Part shown: positions 1-6,221 of the stretch, one piece after another
How positions within the stretch are numbered: the first letter of the stretch is position 1
How the letters are laid out: every line of letters starts with the position of its first letter
Origin: a virus
Strand: one strand, 5' to 3'
IMG/VR virus record: IMGVR_UViG_3300042691_025866
Span: 1-24,704 of that record
DNA length: 24,704 nt
Translations under genes and position numbers: made by a program
The notes under the pieces: model-generated
Seen by the model: only the letters and a program-made list of their open reading frames with translations
Database searches by the model: none
What the model was told of the DNA's origin: nothing

Positions 1-964
1 CGTTGATAGCAGGGTCAAATCCGCTTGCGCTTGCAAGGATAGATTCGTTAGAACCACCACGAGCAGAACGGTGCCAATCTAAACGCTCTGTTAGTGCATT
101 GAAAGCACCCCATGCGTTACCAGCAATCATTCCATTAAACTCGCCTGTGTAGATGTCGTTAATAACATCAACCTTGTTTTCCCACTTCTTGAAAGCACCC
201 TTAGAATCCTTTTCAGGCTTTGGGTATGCAGCAAGAATAATGTCGTTAAACATTTGTGCAGAAACCTCTTGTTGAATCATAGCATTAGCCATAAGGTCAA
301 AAGAGTCCATGTACTTATGAGCAAGACCAAGAGTTTCACGAGCAACCGCAACCTTACCGCTTGCAGTTTGTGTGTGACGAATCTTGAATGATTGCTTTAC
401 GCCACCCTTTTTACGGGTAGTGTTAAGTGCAAGATTGAGAGTGTTAGCGCACACAACACGAACAGGTGTAATGCTTGCTTGAATAGCGATTGAGCCATCA
501 TGTGATGTGTTGATGAGCAAATAAGTTTTTACCTTGTCTGCAACACCATTAGGGTCAAGAATTGTTTCACGCTCTAGTGCTAACGCACCGAATACGACAC
601 GACCACCCTTAATTGAGCCAGCCGTTTCCCAACGACCACCACCATCAAGAATGTTATCACCGAATGAAAATAAATCCTCATTCTGCATTACATGGTAACG
701 CTCACCAACGACACCAAGAATGTCGGTCTGAGAGTTATCTGTTGGGTTAGTGCGAAGAACATACTGATAGTTCTTATCGCTTGTGAGATGTGTAGGGGTT
801 TCCAAATCCTCAAGACGAACATTCCAATTAGAAAGGTTAGCCAAATCTAACATTTCTTTTGTGGTTTTTTCCTCTGTGAATACGGTACCCAATCCATGCC
901 AAGCAGGTTCACGAAATGAGGCAAAACTTGCTACGCCATTTTGTGTTTCTAGTTCATGTGCCAT
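1..964 (-). CDS. DUF932 (phage/plasmid-like) protein, 3' part missing
   Basis: The gene enters from the left edge, so only the first 321 residues are visible. The start ATG (962-964) follows a good AAGGAG site. The N-terminus has the familiar pattern of the DUF932 / TIGR03299 phage-plasmid family: REPAWHGLGT near residue 18, then YVLRTNPTD, GVVGERYHVMQNED, GGRWETAG and VVCANTLNLAL. The family is widespread in phages and plasmids and its biochemical role is not settled. It is the last gene of the leftward early arm seen here and has its own promoter at 996-1018. Confidence 0.85.
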   Translation of the reverse strand, partial: MAHELETQNGVASFASFREPAWHGLGTVFTEEKTTKEMLDLANLSNWNVRLEDLETPTHLTSDKNYQYVLRTNPTDNSQTDILGVVGERYHVMQNEDLFSFGDNILDGGGRWETAGSIKGGRVVFGALALERETILDPNGVADKVKTYLLINTSHDGSIAIQASITPVRVVCANTLNLALNTTRKKGGVKQSFKIRHTQTASGKVAVARETLGLAHKYMDSFDLMANAMIQQEVSAQMFNDIILAAYPKPEKDSKGAFKKWENKVDVINDIYTGEFNGMIAGNAWGAFNALTERLDWHRSARGGSNESILASASGFDPAIN

Positions 965-995
965 GAGTTTTCTCCTTTTTGTTGTTGTTAATTTA

Positions 996-1018
996 AGTAT
1001 ACACCTACCCACCGACAA
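996..1018 (-). promoter_or_regulatory. Box-type early promoter for the DUF932 gene
   Basis: On the minus strand TTGTCG is followed after 11 nt by TATACT, then an AT-rich leader and the Shine-Dalgarno site. It is the most divergent member of the nine-promoter family with TGTCAG, 11 nt and TANNNT. Confidence 0.55.
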
Positions 1019-1146
1019 ATGCAAATCGATCTAGTTAGACATGGGATAAAACGGACATTTCGTAAAAGATCACCCCTAGCCTACGGCGTGTCGATTTGAC
1101 AATGACTGGTCGGCGGGACGTCGGAAAATTTTGAGGGAATTGAAAG

Positions 1147-1169
1147 TGAGCAGTTTTTAAACATGCTCA
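1147..1169. repeat. TGAGCA/TGCTCA inverted repeat, one of four related copies
   Basis: TGAGCA and TGCTCA arms flank an A/T-rich loop just downstream of the 1190-1609 gene. Related copies, each reading CCTGAGCA on the minus strand, lie at 1687-1707, 2306-2328 and 7330-7350, also in spacers behind minus-strand genes. They may be weak terminators or protein sites; none has a clear T-run. Confidence 0.5.
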
Positions 1170-1189
1170 GGTTTATTAGTAGCCCCCTA

Positions 1190-1609
1190 CTAAATATCTA
1201 CTCTGTCAATGGATGATGATAGCCATGAGATATTGTCTGAGTTATATTGCACTGTGTCAAAATCAATATCGTGAATTGCATTAGTTGCTTCTTCTTCATT
1301 ACGAGCATTGACTGTAACTGAGTACATAACTGTAACTTCAACTTCAAATTCCTTTGATAGTTCAAATCCACAGATGTCTGCAATTTCTTGACCTTCGGAT
1401 TCGTTTAAGGTACCGCAGTTAATTGCTTCCAAGGTCCACTCTTGCATTGCTTCAACGATACGATTCTTATCTGCAGATTCTGCATATGAACGCTGAGTTA
1501 CTTTCTGAATGTGCTCTTCTAATTGCTGAATGCGTTCTTTGTTTGCCACTAAAGTTGTTTCCAAAAACTCTCGTGTCATGTAGTGATTGTCTATTACTGG
1601 TTGGTCCAT
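1190..1609 (-). CDS. Hypothetical protein, 139 aa
   Basis: I chose the ATG at 1607-1609 (MDQPVIDNHYM), which has AAAGAGG about 8 nt upstream; the longer reading frame would extend into the promoter. Residues about 10-50 are likely helical (LEEHIQKVTQ). The C-terminal half (EVEVTVMYSVTVNARNEEEATNAI) resembles the short beta-strand plus helix domain seen in small phage and plasmid proteins of the DpnD/PcfM C-terminal type. That resemblance is by pattern only. No enzymatic motif is visible. It is a single-gene transcription unit with its own promoter. Confidence 0.8.
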   Translation of the reverse strand: MDQPVIDNHYMTREFLETTLVANKERIQQLEEHIQKVTQRSYAESADKNRIVEAMQEWTLEAINCGTLNESEGQEIADICGFELSKEFEVEVTVMYSVTVNARNEEEATNAIHDIDFDTVQYNSDNISWLSSSIDRVDI

Positions 1610-1643
1610 AAGGGCTACCTCTTTCTGTTTGTTGGTTAATTTA

Positions 1644-1673
1644 ATTATACTAGGTACCACTGACATTTGTCAA
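1644..1673 (-). promoter_or_regulatory. Composite promoter: sigma70-type -35 plus TGTCAG box
   Basis: On the minus strand a consensus TTGACA (1668-1673) lies 18 nt from TATAAT (1644-1649), and ATGTCAG is nested with the usual 11-nt spacing to the -10. It shows directly that the box sits between -35 and -10, so it need not replace a -35. Confidence 0.7.
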
Positions 1674-1788
1674 GGACCCTTGTGGGGAGCCTTTTGGGAT
1701 CATGCTCAGGATGTCTGCGTCTTTAGGTCGGCAGTAACCTTGCTCTATAGTATTTCTATTATCGCCCTAATCAGCCTGGCGAAAGTTA

Positions 1789-1810
1789 GGTGGGGCTTTT
1801 ACACCCCACC
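1789..1810 (-). terminator. Hairpin downstream of the 1820-2242 gene
   Basis: A perfect 7-bp stem, GGTGGGG/CCCCACC, with an 8-nt loop lies 10 nt past the stop codon on the minus strand. The following sequence is not a strong T-run, so it may act mainly as an mRNA 3' end. Confidence 0.55.
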
Positions 1811-1819
1811 CAATTTCAT

Positions 1820-2242
1820 TTAGAGGTAACGAGCAACCGCATTGTAAGTGCTTGTGCTAACTACTTCCTCATCTGTCATCTTTAGAATACGAATAGCGTT
1901 AGAGATTTCCTCTTTCTGCTCACGATAGGAATAGATAGAGATTGACTCAAAATCCTTTTCAGGCTCTTTAGGCAAATCCTTTTCTGATACTGTTAGGTCG
2001 AAGTCAATGTTTAACTGATTGTTCCAAGAACGATAGTTAGTGCGGAAGTTTTCTGCCTTCTTGATGTTAGCGATTGCATACTCACTAACTTCCTTTTTCC
2101 ACTTCTCATAAGCCTTCTGATGCTTTGCTTCGTTTGCTTCTTGTGATGCGTAGTCTGCTTCTAACTTTGCTAGTGCAGTTTCTAGTGCCTTGATTACTTT
2201 AGGTGTTGCTATCTTTACTGAGATTGCTTTCTGTCGTGCCAT
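1820..2242 (-). CDS. Hypothetical coiled-coil protein, 140 aa
   Basis: The sequence is rich in Lys, Glu and Ala, with long predicted helices over residues about 15-65 (ALETALAKLEADYAS, then KAYEKWKKEVSEYAI). A more polar segment follows, then a C-terminal helix. It is hydrophilic throughout, with no signal peptide or catalytic motif, and looks like a small cytosolic coiled-coil protein. The only upstream purine stretch is AAAAGAGAAA, so translation may be modest. It is monocistronic, with a box promoter at 2278-2300. I do not recognise the family. Confidence 0.8.
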   Translation of the reverse strand: MARQKAISVKIATPKVIKALETALAKLEADYASQEANEAKHQKAYEKWKKEVSEYAIANIKKAENFRTNYRSWNNQLNIDFDLTVSEKDLPKEPEKDFESISIYSYREQKEEISNAIRILKMTDEEVVSTSTYNAVARYL

Positions 2243-2277
2243 TGGGTTTTCTCTTTTCTTTTTGTGGGTTAGTTTCT

Positions 2278-2300
2278 ATTATAGCGTGGGGGTCTGACAT
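2278..2300 (-). promoter_or_regulatory. Box-type early promoter
   Basis: ATGTCAG, then CCCCC in the spacer, then TATAAT, with exactly 11 nt between ATGTCA and the -10, reading leftward into the 1820-2242 gene. It is one of the best matches to the family consensus. Confidence 0.7.
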
Positions 2301-2352
2301 TTTGGTGAGCCTTTTTGTATCTTGCTCAGGATAGTTCCTGCCCCTTATTTAG

Positions 2353-2373
2353 AGTCGCTGTACATTGGCGACT
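2353..2373 (-). terminator. Small hairpin after the 2385-2552 gene
   Basis: AGTCGC and GCGACT form a 6-bp stem with a 9-nt loop, 11 nt past the stop codon. There is no T-run. It is followed by a TGAGC/GCTCA repeat copy (2306-2328) and the next promoter. Confidence 0.4.
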
Positions 2374-2384
2374 TAGTAACTAGA

Positions 2385-2552
2385 TTACTTTGCTGTCCAA
2401 GTTGTCCAGCGAGTATTTCCATTTACATCTAACTTAACACGAACTGTGTCGCCTGTCTTGCTAGGTGCGATTTCCAAGATTGTTCCTGTAACCTTTGACT
2501 TCTGTGAAGTGTATAGGTCGCCTACCTTGTATGTTGCGGTTGCTACTGTCAT
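2385..2552 (-). CDS. Small beta-rich protein, 55 aa
   Basis: The start at 2550-2552 (MTVATATYKVGDLYTS) has a strong AAGGAG site; the longer frame upstream would run through the promoter. The pattern KVGDLYTSQKSKVTGTILEIAP followed by RVKLDVNGNTRWTT resembles the small SH3/KOW-like beta barrels common among phage early proteins. It is probably a nucleic-acid- or protein-binding module, but that is inference from pattern. Confidence 0.75.
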   Translation of the reverse strand: MTVATATYKVGDLYTSQKSKVTGTILEIAPSKTGDTVRVKLDVNGNTRWTTWTAK

Positions 2553-2593
2553 TTTGTTTCTCCTTTTGTTAGGTTGGTTTTGCTTATGTATTA

Positions 2594-2622
2594 AGTATAG
2601 CAAAAAATCTAAGAAATAACAA
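2594..2622 (-). promoter_or_regulatory. Sigma70-type promoter without the TGTCAG box
   Basis: TTGTTA (2617-2622), 17 nt, then TATACT (2594-2599) on the minus strand. The centre of the CRP-like palindrome at 2663-2678 is 71.5 bp from the -10 edge. Confidence 0.6.
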
Positions 2623-2662
2623 ATCCATTTCCAAATAATCTCAAAATGTGAGACATTATCTA

Positions 2663-2678
2663 TGTGATTTGCGTCACT
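2663..2678. promoter_or_regulatory. CRP/GlxR-like palindrome
   Basis: TGTGA-N6-TCACT, one mismatch from the CRP-type consensus, upstream of the 2594-2622 promoter. Confidence 0.55.
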
Positions 2679-2748
2679 AGGTTTTCTGCGTATAATACAA
2701 TTTTAGCAGAAAAATCTCAAAAATACAAATCCTGCCTCAAATTCTGGG

Positions 2749-2764
2749 GGTGATAAACATCACA
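2749..2764. promoter_or_regulatory. CRP/GlxR-like palindrome
   Basis: GGTGA-N6-TCACA, one mismatch from consensus. It is the second such box in the 2604-2840 spacer, too far from the promoter for a simple activation geometry. Confidence 0.5.
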
Positions 2765-2840
2765 TCGTAAACCCCTGCGTGTCTGTGCGTGTCTGACTTG
2801 ACAAATGACTGGTCAGCCGACGTCCCGTTTTTTCAGGGGA

Positions 2841-2909
2841 TCAGCCACTGCCTCCCAAAATAGAAATCATTACTATTAGTATCATTAGTACATATAGCCA
2901 TGCACTCAT
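2841..2909 (-). CDS. Possible 22-residue membrane microprotein
   Basis: An ATG begins directly after the stop codon of the GP88 gene and opens a frame of MSAWLYVLMILIVMISI, then GGSG and TGA. It could form a single transmembrane helix. The position, with zero spacing to the upstream gene, matches the tight coupling elsewhere in this arm, and another one-helix microprotein lies at 9683-9775. The ribosome-binding site is weak and the frame is short, so it may be chance. Confidence 0.4.
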   Translation of the reverse strand: MSAWLYVLMILIVMISILGGSG

Positions 2910-3650
2910 TTATTTTTTACTCGCAGAGAATATGATATCACTCTTAGAGTATACACAAAGTGAGCAAGAAACGCAAGCGCTACCAGCAGTTGAGATAAGT
3001 GGAATTTGTTTATTATTCTCAGGACACTTAGCAGCAGGTCGTCCAGTCATTTCTTTTACATCGGCTTGACCAATAGCAAAATTCTTAGCAAGGTATGCCA
3101 TGCGTACGCCACTATTAATTTTTAGGTCTACCGCTGTTTTTACATTCTCGCTATCTGCAGAGAAATATAATGATAGATTAGATACATCCTTAAGAATAAG
3201 AGCAGCAGACTTTACACGAGTGTAAACCCAGAATTGAATATCAGGGTGCTTATCAATAACTACTTTCCATGCATATGTATAAGTATCGTTAAAGAAATCT
3301 CCGTCCCAGTGGATACGGAATAGCATGGGTGCGTCTTTCTTTTTGCAGTCATTCTTGAAATCAATAATCATCTCATTAATCAAGCGGACCATGGTTTCTC
3401 CGTCTGCGTCTTTAAGAAGATCCCAATTGTGTAATAGGTTAGCCTTTACACCCTTGAAGAGTTTTTCAAGTTTTCCTGCGTAGCAAACACTTTCACAAAC
3501 ACTAGTGGCACCAGGGCACGAGAAAGCCTTTCCAGCAGGTAGACCAAAGGTATTTGCGATTGCGGCTTGTTTTCCATTTTTTGTGACAAGATTAGCCACC
3601 TTTCTATCGTTAGAGCGTTTTAGTTTAAGTGTATTAGTAGTCAAGGCCAA
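2910..3650 (-). CDS. GP88-family protein (mycobacteriophage gene 88 type), 246 aa
   Basis: It shows the features of the actinophage GP88 family: an N-terminal FGLPAGKAFSCPGATSVC segment, ESVCYAGK, a central RIHWDGDFFNDTYTYAW with QFWVYTRV, and a C-terminal Cys cluster (AKCPENN, ACVSCSLCVY). The cysteines at both ends suggest metal or cluster binding; the family function is unknown to me. The reading frame starts at TTG (3648-3650), inside the 3' end of the preceding gene, so translation is probably coupled. There is no ATG in frame nearby. It is the main product of its transcription unit. Confidence 0.82.
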   Translation of the reverse strand: MALTTNTLKLKRSNDRKVANLVTKNGKQAAIANTFGLPAGKAFSCPGATSVCESVCYAGKLEKLFKGVKANLLHNWDLLKDADGETMVRLINEMIIDFKNDCKKKDAPMLFRIHWDGDFFNDTYTYAWKVVIDKHPDIQFWVYTRVKSAALILKDVSNLSLYFSADSENVKTAVDLKINSGVRMAYLAKNFAIGQADVKEMTGRPAAKCPENNKQIPLISTAGSACVSCSLCVYSKSDIIFSASKK

Positions 3651-3810
3651 GACTCATTTCTAGAGCAATGTCTTCGTTATAAGTATATGACATTTCTTCG
3701 AGAAGGCAATGAGTGCACTTATCTTCATATGCGTCAACGGCATTTTCTTTACATGAAGGGCACACTGTTGCATAGTACTCATCAAGAATTTCATCATTTT
3801 CGTAGGTCAT
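3634..3810 (-). CDS. Small zinc-ribbon-like acidic protein, 58 aa
   Basis: ATG at 3808-3810 follows GGAGAATAGCCC. The protein has CPSC near residue 17 and CTHC near residue 32, a spacing typical of a small zinc ribbon, in a strongly acidic background (MTYENDEILDEYY). It overlaps the TTG start of the GP88 gene by 17 nt. The overlap and spacing suggest the two are translated together. Confidence 0.75.
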   Translation of the reverse strand: MTYENDEILDEYYATVCPSCKENAVDAYEDKCTHCLLEEMSYTYNEDIALEMSLGLDY

Positions 3811-3813
3811 GGG

Positions 3814-3960
3814 CTATTCTCCTTTTTGTTGATATTTTAATTGTATCAGTTCGGACTGACATTTCTTTCGATTGTAAGCCTTTTTAGAAGGTACGGCAGA
3901 GGCAGCGTTGCTACGGCGTAGTTCCATAAGCCTGCGTAGTTCCTCATCTGTTTTCTTCAT
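3814..3960 (-). CDS. Small basic protein, 48 aa, leaderless
   Basis: MKKTDEELRRLMELRRSNA, followed by KKAYNRKKCQ and a Lys/Gln-rich tail. The N-terminus is likely helical. The ATG lies exactly 6 nt after TAATAT of a promoter with TTGACA (3991-3996), so the transcript would be leaderless; this supports the start. The stop codon lies within the Shine-Dalgarno region of the next gene. A box promoter (3840-3862) is embedded in its 3' half. Function unknown. Confidence 0.6.
   Translation of the reverse strand: MKKTDEELRRLMELRRSNAASAVPSKKAYNRKKCQSELIQLKYQQKGE
3840..3862 (-). promoter_or_regulatory. Box-type promoter inside the 48-aa gene
   Basis: ATGTCAG, 11-nt spacing, TACAAT on the minus strand, about 30 nt upstream of the 3810 start. 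It sits within the coding region of the leaderless 48-aa gene. Confidence 0.6.
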
Positions 3961-3966
3961 ATAACA

Positions 3967-3996
3967 ATATTAACACACATCTACTAAAAATGTCAA
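3967..3996 (-). promoter_or_regulatory. Sigma70-type leaderless promoter
   Basis: TTGACA (3991-3996), 18 nt, TAATAT (3967-3972), then 6 nt to the ATG of the 48-aa gene. The CRP-like box at 4007-4022 is centred 42.5 bp from the -10 edge. Confidence 0.6.
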
Positions 3997-4006
3997 ATCT
4001 GAATCG

Positions 4007-4022
4007 TGTGATTAAAATCACA
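4007..4022. promoter_or_regulatory. CRP/GlxR-like palindrome, perfect
   Basis: TGTGA-N6-TCACA with all ten consensus positions matched, just upstream of the 3967-3996 promoter. Its right edge touches the T-run of the terminator at 4028-4053. Confidence 0.65.
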
Positions 4023-4027
4023 AAAAA

Positions 4028-4053
4028 TTTTCCCCGCCCAGGATCGGGGAAAA
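4028..4053 (-). terminator. Strong intrinsic terminator
   Basis: A perfect 9-bp stem (TTTTCCCCG/CGGGGAAAA) with an 8-nt loop, followed on the minus strand by a six-T run. It is the second hairpin behind the 4717-4186 unit, after the one at 4155-4178. The A-run on the other side could also make it work on the plus strand. Confidence 0.8.
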
Positions 4054-4108
4054 GAAAAATAGCCTTCTTAAAGATATTTTATATAGGTTACTGGTGAGTA
4101 GGGCATAG

Positions 4109-4128
4109 TTATCCACAGGTTATCCCCA
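4109..4128 (+). promoter_or_regulatory. Paired DnaA boxes
   Basis: TTATCCACA at 4109-4117 and TTATCCCCA at 4120-4128, with start points 11 bp apart. The same arrangement recurs at 4849-4868 and 8912-8931. Confidence 0.6.
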
Positions 4129-4154
4129 GACACACCCGAACGCGACGTCCAAAA

Positions 4155-4178
4155 TTTGCAGATTTTTAGATCTGCAAA
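4155..4178 (-). terminator. Intrinsic terminator after the 4186-4275 gene
   Basis: TTTGCAGAT/ATCTGCAAA, a 9-bp stem with a 6-nt loop, followed on the minus strand by TTTTGG and then the GACGTC element at 4144. It lies 7 nt past the stop codon. Confidence 0.75.
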
Positions 4179-4185
4179 ATTGGTT

Positions 4186-4275
4186 TTATTCTTTTTCGAT
4201 TTCTTCTAACAATTCCCAAAGTATTGGTTCTAATTCTTTAGAAACTAAATCTAATTTTTCTTGTAGTGTTTTCAT
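4186..4275 (-). CDS. Acidic helical microprotein, 29 aa
   Basis: The ATG overlaps the stop of the upstream gene as TAATG. The product (MKTLQEKLDLVSKELEP, then ILWELLEEIEKE) would form one amphipathic helix. It is the last gene of a four-gene chain that ends at the hairpin 4155-4178. The precise coupling supports it being real despite its length. Confidence 0.6.
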   Translation of the reverse strand: MKTLQEKLDLVSKELEPILWELLEEIEKE

Positions 4276-4469
4276 TACTGAACCAACCCTTCGAACCATT
4301 GAGAAAATCCACCTGTGAAAAATACTTCTTCACCTTTAGAATTAGTGAGTGTTGCGATTACATACTCAGTTTCATCATTAACCTCAAGAATCTCTTTTAC
4401 AAGATAATTTTGGTCATTGGAAATAAACAGTTTTCCAACAGTGATTTTATTTATTATTGATAGTGACAT
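4275..4469 (-). CDS. Hypothetical small beta-rich protein, 64 aa
   Basis: MSLSIINKITVGKLFISNDQ, then VKEILEVNDETEYVIAT and a GEEVFFTGGFSQWFEG segment. The alternating hydrophobic strands suggest a small beta barrel, as in other early proteins of this arm. The ATG overlaps the stop of the 48-aa upstream gene as TAATG, with AAAGAAAG upstream. Function unknown. Confidence 0.75.
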   Translation of the reverse strand: MSLSIINKITVGKLFISNDQNYLVKEILEVNDETEYVIATLTNSKGEEVFFTGGFSQWFEGLVQ

Positions 4470-4615
4470 TAGTTTTCTACTTTCTTTAGTTCATGATTAT
4501 TATTAAGGGGGCGATTGTTATTGGAGAACATGGCTTCAATAACCGCTTTATCTTTTATTGATTGAGCAATTCTTTTTTCTTGTTGCTCTTTTAGTATTCT
4601 GTTATAAGTATCCAT
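4469..4615 (-). CDS. Small hydrophilic helical protein, 48 aa
   Basis: MDTYNRILKEQQEKRIAQSI followed by KDKAVIEAMF, an Asn-rich stretch and a basic end. It is likely helical in its first 30 residues. The ATG follows AAAGAAAGG in the spacer after the 26-aa gene, and its stop overlaps the next start as TAATG. Function unknown. Confidence 0.65.
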   Translation of the reverse strand: MDTYNRILKEQQEKRIAQSIKDKAVIEAMFSNNNRPLNNNHELKKVEN

Positions 4616-4636
4616 TTATTCATTACCTTTCTTTTA

Positions 4637-4717
4637 TTAGCAATAGCAGTATTCGTTATCGCAATCGCATGAGCGTTGCTCAATACCATCAAAATCTTTT
4701 AATTCATTGTTAGTCAT
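4637..4717 (-). CDS. Cys-rich microprotein, 26 aa
   Basis: MTNNELKDFDGIEQRSCDCD, then NEYCYC. Four cysteines in the last ten residues (CDC...CYC) suggest metal binding. It is the first gene of its unit, with AGAAAGGGTC upstream and the box promoter at 4768-4790. Short, but in the right place for a promoter-proximal gene. Confidence 0.6.
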   Translation of the reverse strand: MTNNELKDFDGIEQRSCDCDNEYCYC

Positions 4718-4767
4718 TTTTGACCCTTTCTAGTTCAGAAACCTTTTCTGACTTTCTTTATACTGTA

Positions 4768-4790
4768 AGTCTAGCATGGGGGACTGACAA
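4768..4790 (-). promoter_or_regulatory. Box-type early promoter
   Basis: TTGTCAG with CCCCC in an 11-nt spacer, then TAGACT, followed by the conserved start region TTACAGTATAAAGAAA. It drives the 4717-4186 unit. The CRP-like box at 4829-4844 is centred 63.5 bp from the -10 edge. Confidence 0.7.
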
Positions 4791-4828
4791 ATAGCCAGCG
4801 TGTCGCATGGTCTGACTAGTCAAAGAAT

Positions 4829-4844
4829 TGTGATAAGCGTCACA
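4829..4844. promoter_or_regulatory. CRP/GlxR-like palindrome, perfect
   Basis: TGTGA-TAAGCG-TCACA, directly next to the DnaA box pair and upstream of the 4768-4790 promoter. Confidence 0.65.
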
Positions 4845-4848
4845 CAGG

Positions 4849-4868
4849 TTATCCACAGGTTATCCACA
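4849..4868 (+). promoter_or_regulatory. Two perfect DnaA boxes, 11 bp apart
   Basis: TTATCCACA at 4849-4857 and again at 4860-4868, each followed by GG. They lie between the CRP-like palindrome and the GACGTC element at 4872. Confidence 0.7.
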
Positions 4869-4881
4869 GGCGACGTCGATT

Positions 4882-4907
4882 TTTTTATGCGGGGAAGTGC
4901 ATAAAAA
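4882..4907 (-). terminator. Intrinsic terminator after the 6066-4908 operon
   Basis: TTTTTATGC/GCATAAAAA, a perfect 9-bp stem with an 8-nt loop, abutting the stop codon of the last gene. The 3' arm runs into further A residues and then the GACGTC element. Confidence 0.75.
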
Positions 4908-5150
4908 TTATTCCTCTTGCTCTATAAAAACATAAAGAGGAATTGTATCAGTGTAACTATACTGCGTTACTTCTTTTTCTCCAAATTCATTTTCTGTTTG
5001 TACATCATAGTTATCGCCAGTGGAATCACTTTCAATAAAAAGAATTTCAACAATGTCATCTCCAATTTTTATTAAATCGCCTAGCATTAGTTGATCTGGC
5101 TGCAAGTTATCAGCGTGTATTAAATCCATAGCAATCATTGTATCAGACAT
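4908..5150 (-). CDS. Acidic small protein, 80 aa
   Basis: The start at 5148-5150 (MSDTMIAMDLIHADNLQPDQ) has GAGGAAT about 4 nt upstream, at the end of the preceding gene, and is preferred over an upstream ATG lying within that gene. The core LMLGDLIKIGDDIVEILFIE plus strands (NYDVQTENEFG) resembles a KOW/SH3-like barrel. It ends a five-gene operon and runs straight into a terminator. Function unknown. Confidence 0.78.
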   Translation of the reverse strand: MSDTMIAMDLIHADNLQPDQLMLGDLIKIGDDIVEILFIESDSTGDNYDVQTENEFGEKEVTQYSYTDTIPLYVFIEQEE

Positions 5151-5151
5151 T

Positions 5152-5439
5152 TTATTCCTCATCTTCAAATTCATTTACTGGGTCAATAAACCAAGATAGG
5201 TGGTGTTGGTCTACAATTGCGTGTGCTGGTGCATGACTCATGCCCTTATAGAATACGCCTTCGGGCATAGCAATAAATCGGTCATAGTCCTCATCATAGT
5301 ATGCATCAATTGCTTCGATGCAAGGTTGCACCATGCTTAGCGGTACTGGAGGATAGTGATTACCCTGTAAGTGATACGCTAATTGCGTTTCTAAATCTAA
5401 TACTGAGTCTGCTAATCCAATTGCTGTAACACTTCCCAT
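5152..5439 (-). CDS. Conserved phage early protein, 95 aa
   Basis: LAYHLQGNHYPPVPLSMVQP, then CIEAIDAYYDEDYD and HAIVDQHHLSWFIDP. The NHYPPVP segment is one I associate with a family of small actinophage proteins of unknown function; this is recall, not a search. The strong AGGAGG site lies at the end of the preceding gene. The last residues (EFEDEE) overlie the ribosome-binding site of the next gene. Confidence 0.82.
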   Translation of the reverse strand: MGSVTAIGLADSVLDLETQLAYHLQGNHYPPVPLSMVQPCIEAIDAYYDEDYDRFIAMPEGVFYKGMSHAPAHAIVDQHHLSWFIDPVNEFEDEE

Positions 5440-5658
5440 TTACTTACCTCCTACAATTCCACTGCGATACAAAATCTTTGTATGCATTTTGCCACTAGGC
5501 TCTGATAAATTTATTGTACGGAATTCATTAGCAAATCCGTGGTCAATAAATCTCTGATAAACTTCAACGGCAGATAAAGCATCTGAGTAGCGACCAATCC
5601 AATTAGGCTTAGCCTCTCCGTCATTAGTAGTAGTTACTGAGTATAGGTATTCGTTCAT
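5440..5658 (-). CDS. Hypothetical protein, 72 aa
   Basis: MNEYLYSVTTTNDGEAKPNW, then IGRYSDALSAVEVYQRFID. The layout of a strand, a helix with EVYQRF and then strands suggests a small alpha/beta domain similar to modification-state or inhibitor microproteins, but no family is recognised. AAGGAG precedes the ATG, and the ATG overlaps the stop of the upstream gene as TAATG. Its own stop codon abuts the next start. Confidence 0.8.
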   Translation of the reverse strand: MNEYLYSVTTTNDGEAKPNWIGRYSDALSAVEVYQRFIDHGFANEFRTINLSEPSGKMHTKILYRSGIVGGK

Positions 5659-5849
5659 TAGTTATTCTCCTTATAGTTTTCGTTCATGATACTTTCAGCA
5701 TACCATGCACAGTATTCATTTTCAAGCGACACGCCTTTATTGCAATCGCAAAATTCTGAGTCATACTCACCCGATGAGTTTCCCCAAAAAATTACGCCTT
5801 CATCATGGCAATCAACACAATCAACCAAAAATTCGATTAAGTTTCCCAT
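5658..5849 (-). CDS. Cys-rich acidic protein, 63 aa
   Basis: It contains CVDC near residue 11 and FCDC near residue 33 with a further Cys in EYCAWY, a likely zinc-binding arrangement. The sequence is otherwise acidic and polar. TTGGAG precedes the ATG. It is the second gene of the 6066-4908 operon and overlaps the next start by one base. Confidence 0.78.
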   Translation of the reverse strand: MGNLIEFLVDCVDCHDEGVIFWGNSSGEYDSEFCDCNKGVSLENEYCAWYAESIMNENYKENN

Positions 5850-5853
5850 TTAT

Positions 5854-6066
5854 TTATTCTCCAATTCTTACTGATAGAATACGATAAGTATCCTTTAGAT
5901 TAAATACTGAAGGATAGTGTGGGCGAACCTGAACACGATAACTTTCTAAACCTGCGCCATAAAAGACATCAGACTTTTCTGCATCTATAATTTCGCCTGT
6001 TAAAGTGCGTGACTTATAAGTTTTTCCTACAAGTAGGTTTTCTATTGTATAGACATTTGCTGACAT
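5854..6066 (-). CDS. Hypothetical small beta protein, 70 aa
   Basis: MSANVYTIENLLVGKTYKSR, then TLTGEIIDAEKSDVFYG and YRVQVRPHYPSVFNL. Strand-rich, perhaps SH3-like. AAAGAGG precedes the ATG. It is the first gene of the operon, with tandem promoters upstream at 6152-6180 and 6099-6121. Confidence 0.8.
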   Translation of the reverse strand: MSANVYTIENLLVGKTYKSRTLTGEIIDAEKSDVFYGAGLESYRVQVRPHYPSVFNLKDTYRILSVRIGE

Positions 6067-6098
6067 TTGCCAACCTCTTTCTTTTTGTTATTAAATCT

Positions 6099-6121
6099 AT
6101 CCTACCATTAGGGTCTGACAA
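6099..6121 (-). promoter_or_regulatory. Box-type early promoter (downstream of a tandem pair)
   Basis: TTGTCAG, 11-nt spacing, TAGGAT. It follows a sigma70-type promoter 50 bp upstream. Confidence 0.65.
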
Positions 6122-6151
6122 ATCTTTGTTATTTATTTTTCTTACTATGTA

Positions 6152-6180
6152 AGTTTAGCCTATTAACCATAAATTATCAA
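6152..6180 (-). promoter_or_regulatory. Sigma70-type promoter (upstream of a tandem pair)
   Basis: TTGATA (6175-6180), 17 nt, TAAACT (6152-6157). The downstream sequence TTACATAGTAAGAAAAAT is shared with the rightward promoter at 9285-9313. The CRP-like box at 6222-6237 is centred 72.5 bp from the -10 edge. Confidence 0.65.
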
Positions 6181-6221
6181 GTTACTAGCGAGTAAATCCA
6201 AATAGTGAGACGCTCAGCCTA

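Noticed and set aside
783-1034. Plus-strand 83-aa frame at the DUF932 5' end
   Set aside because: It overlaps the conserved N-terminus of DUF932 and its promoter; no start signal.
1674-1819. Possible tRNA or small gene in the spacer
   Set aside because: No cloverleaf, T-loop or open frame with a start site was found; it holds one inverted repeat copy and a terminator.
4054-4108. Possible small RNA ending at the 4028-4053 terminator
   Set aside because: A TATAAA lies upstream on the minus strand, but with no -35 or extended -10; the hairpin is better explained as a second terminator.
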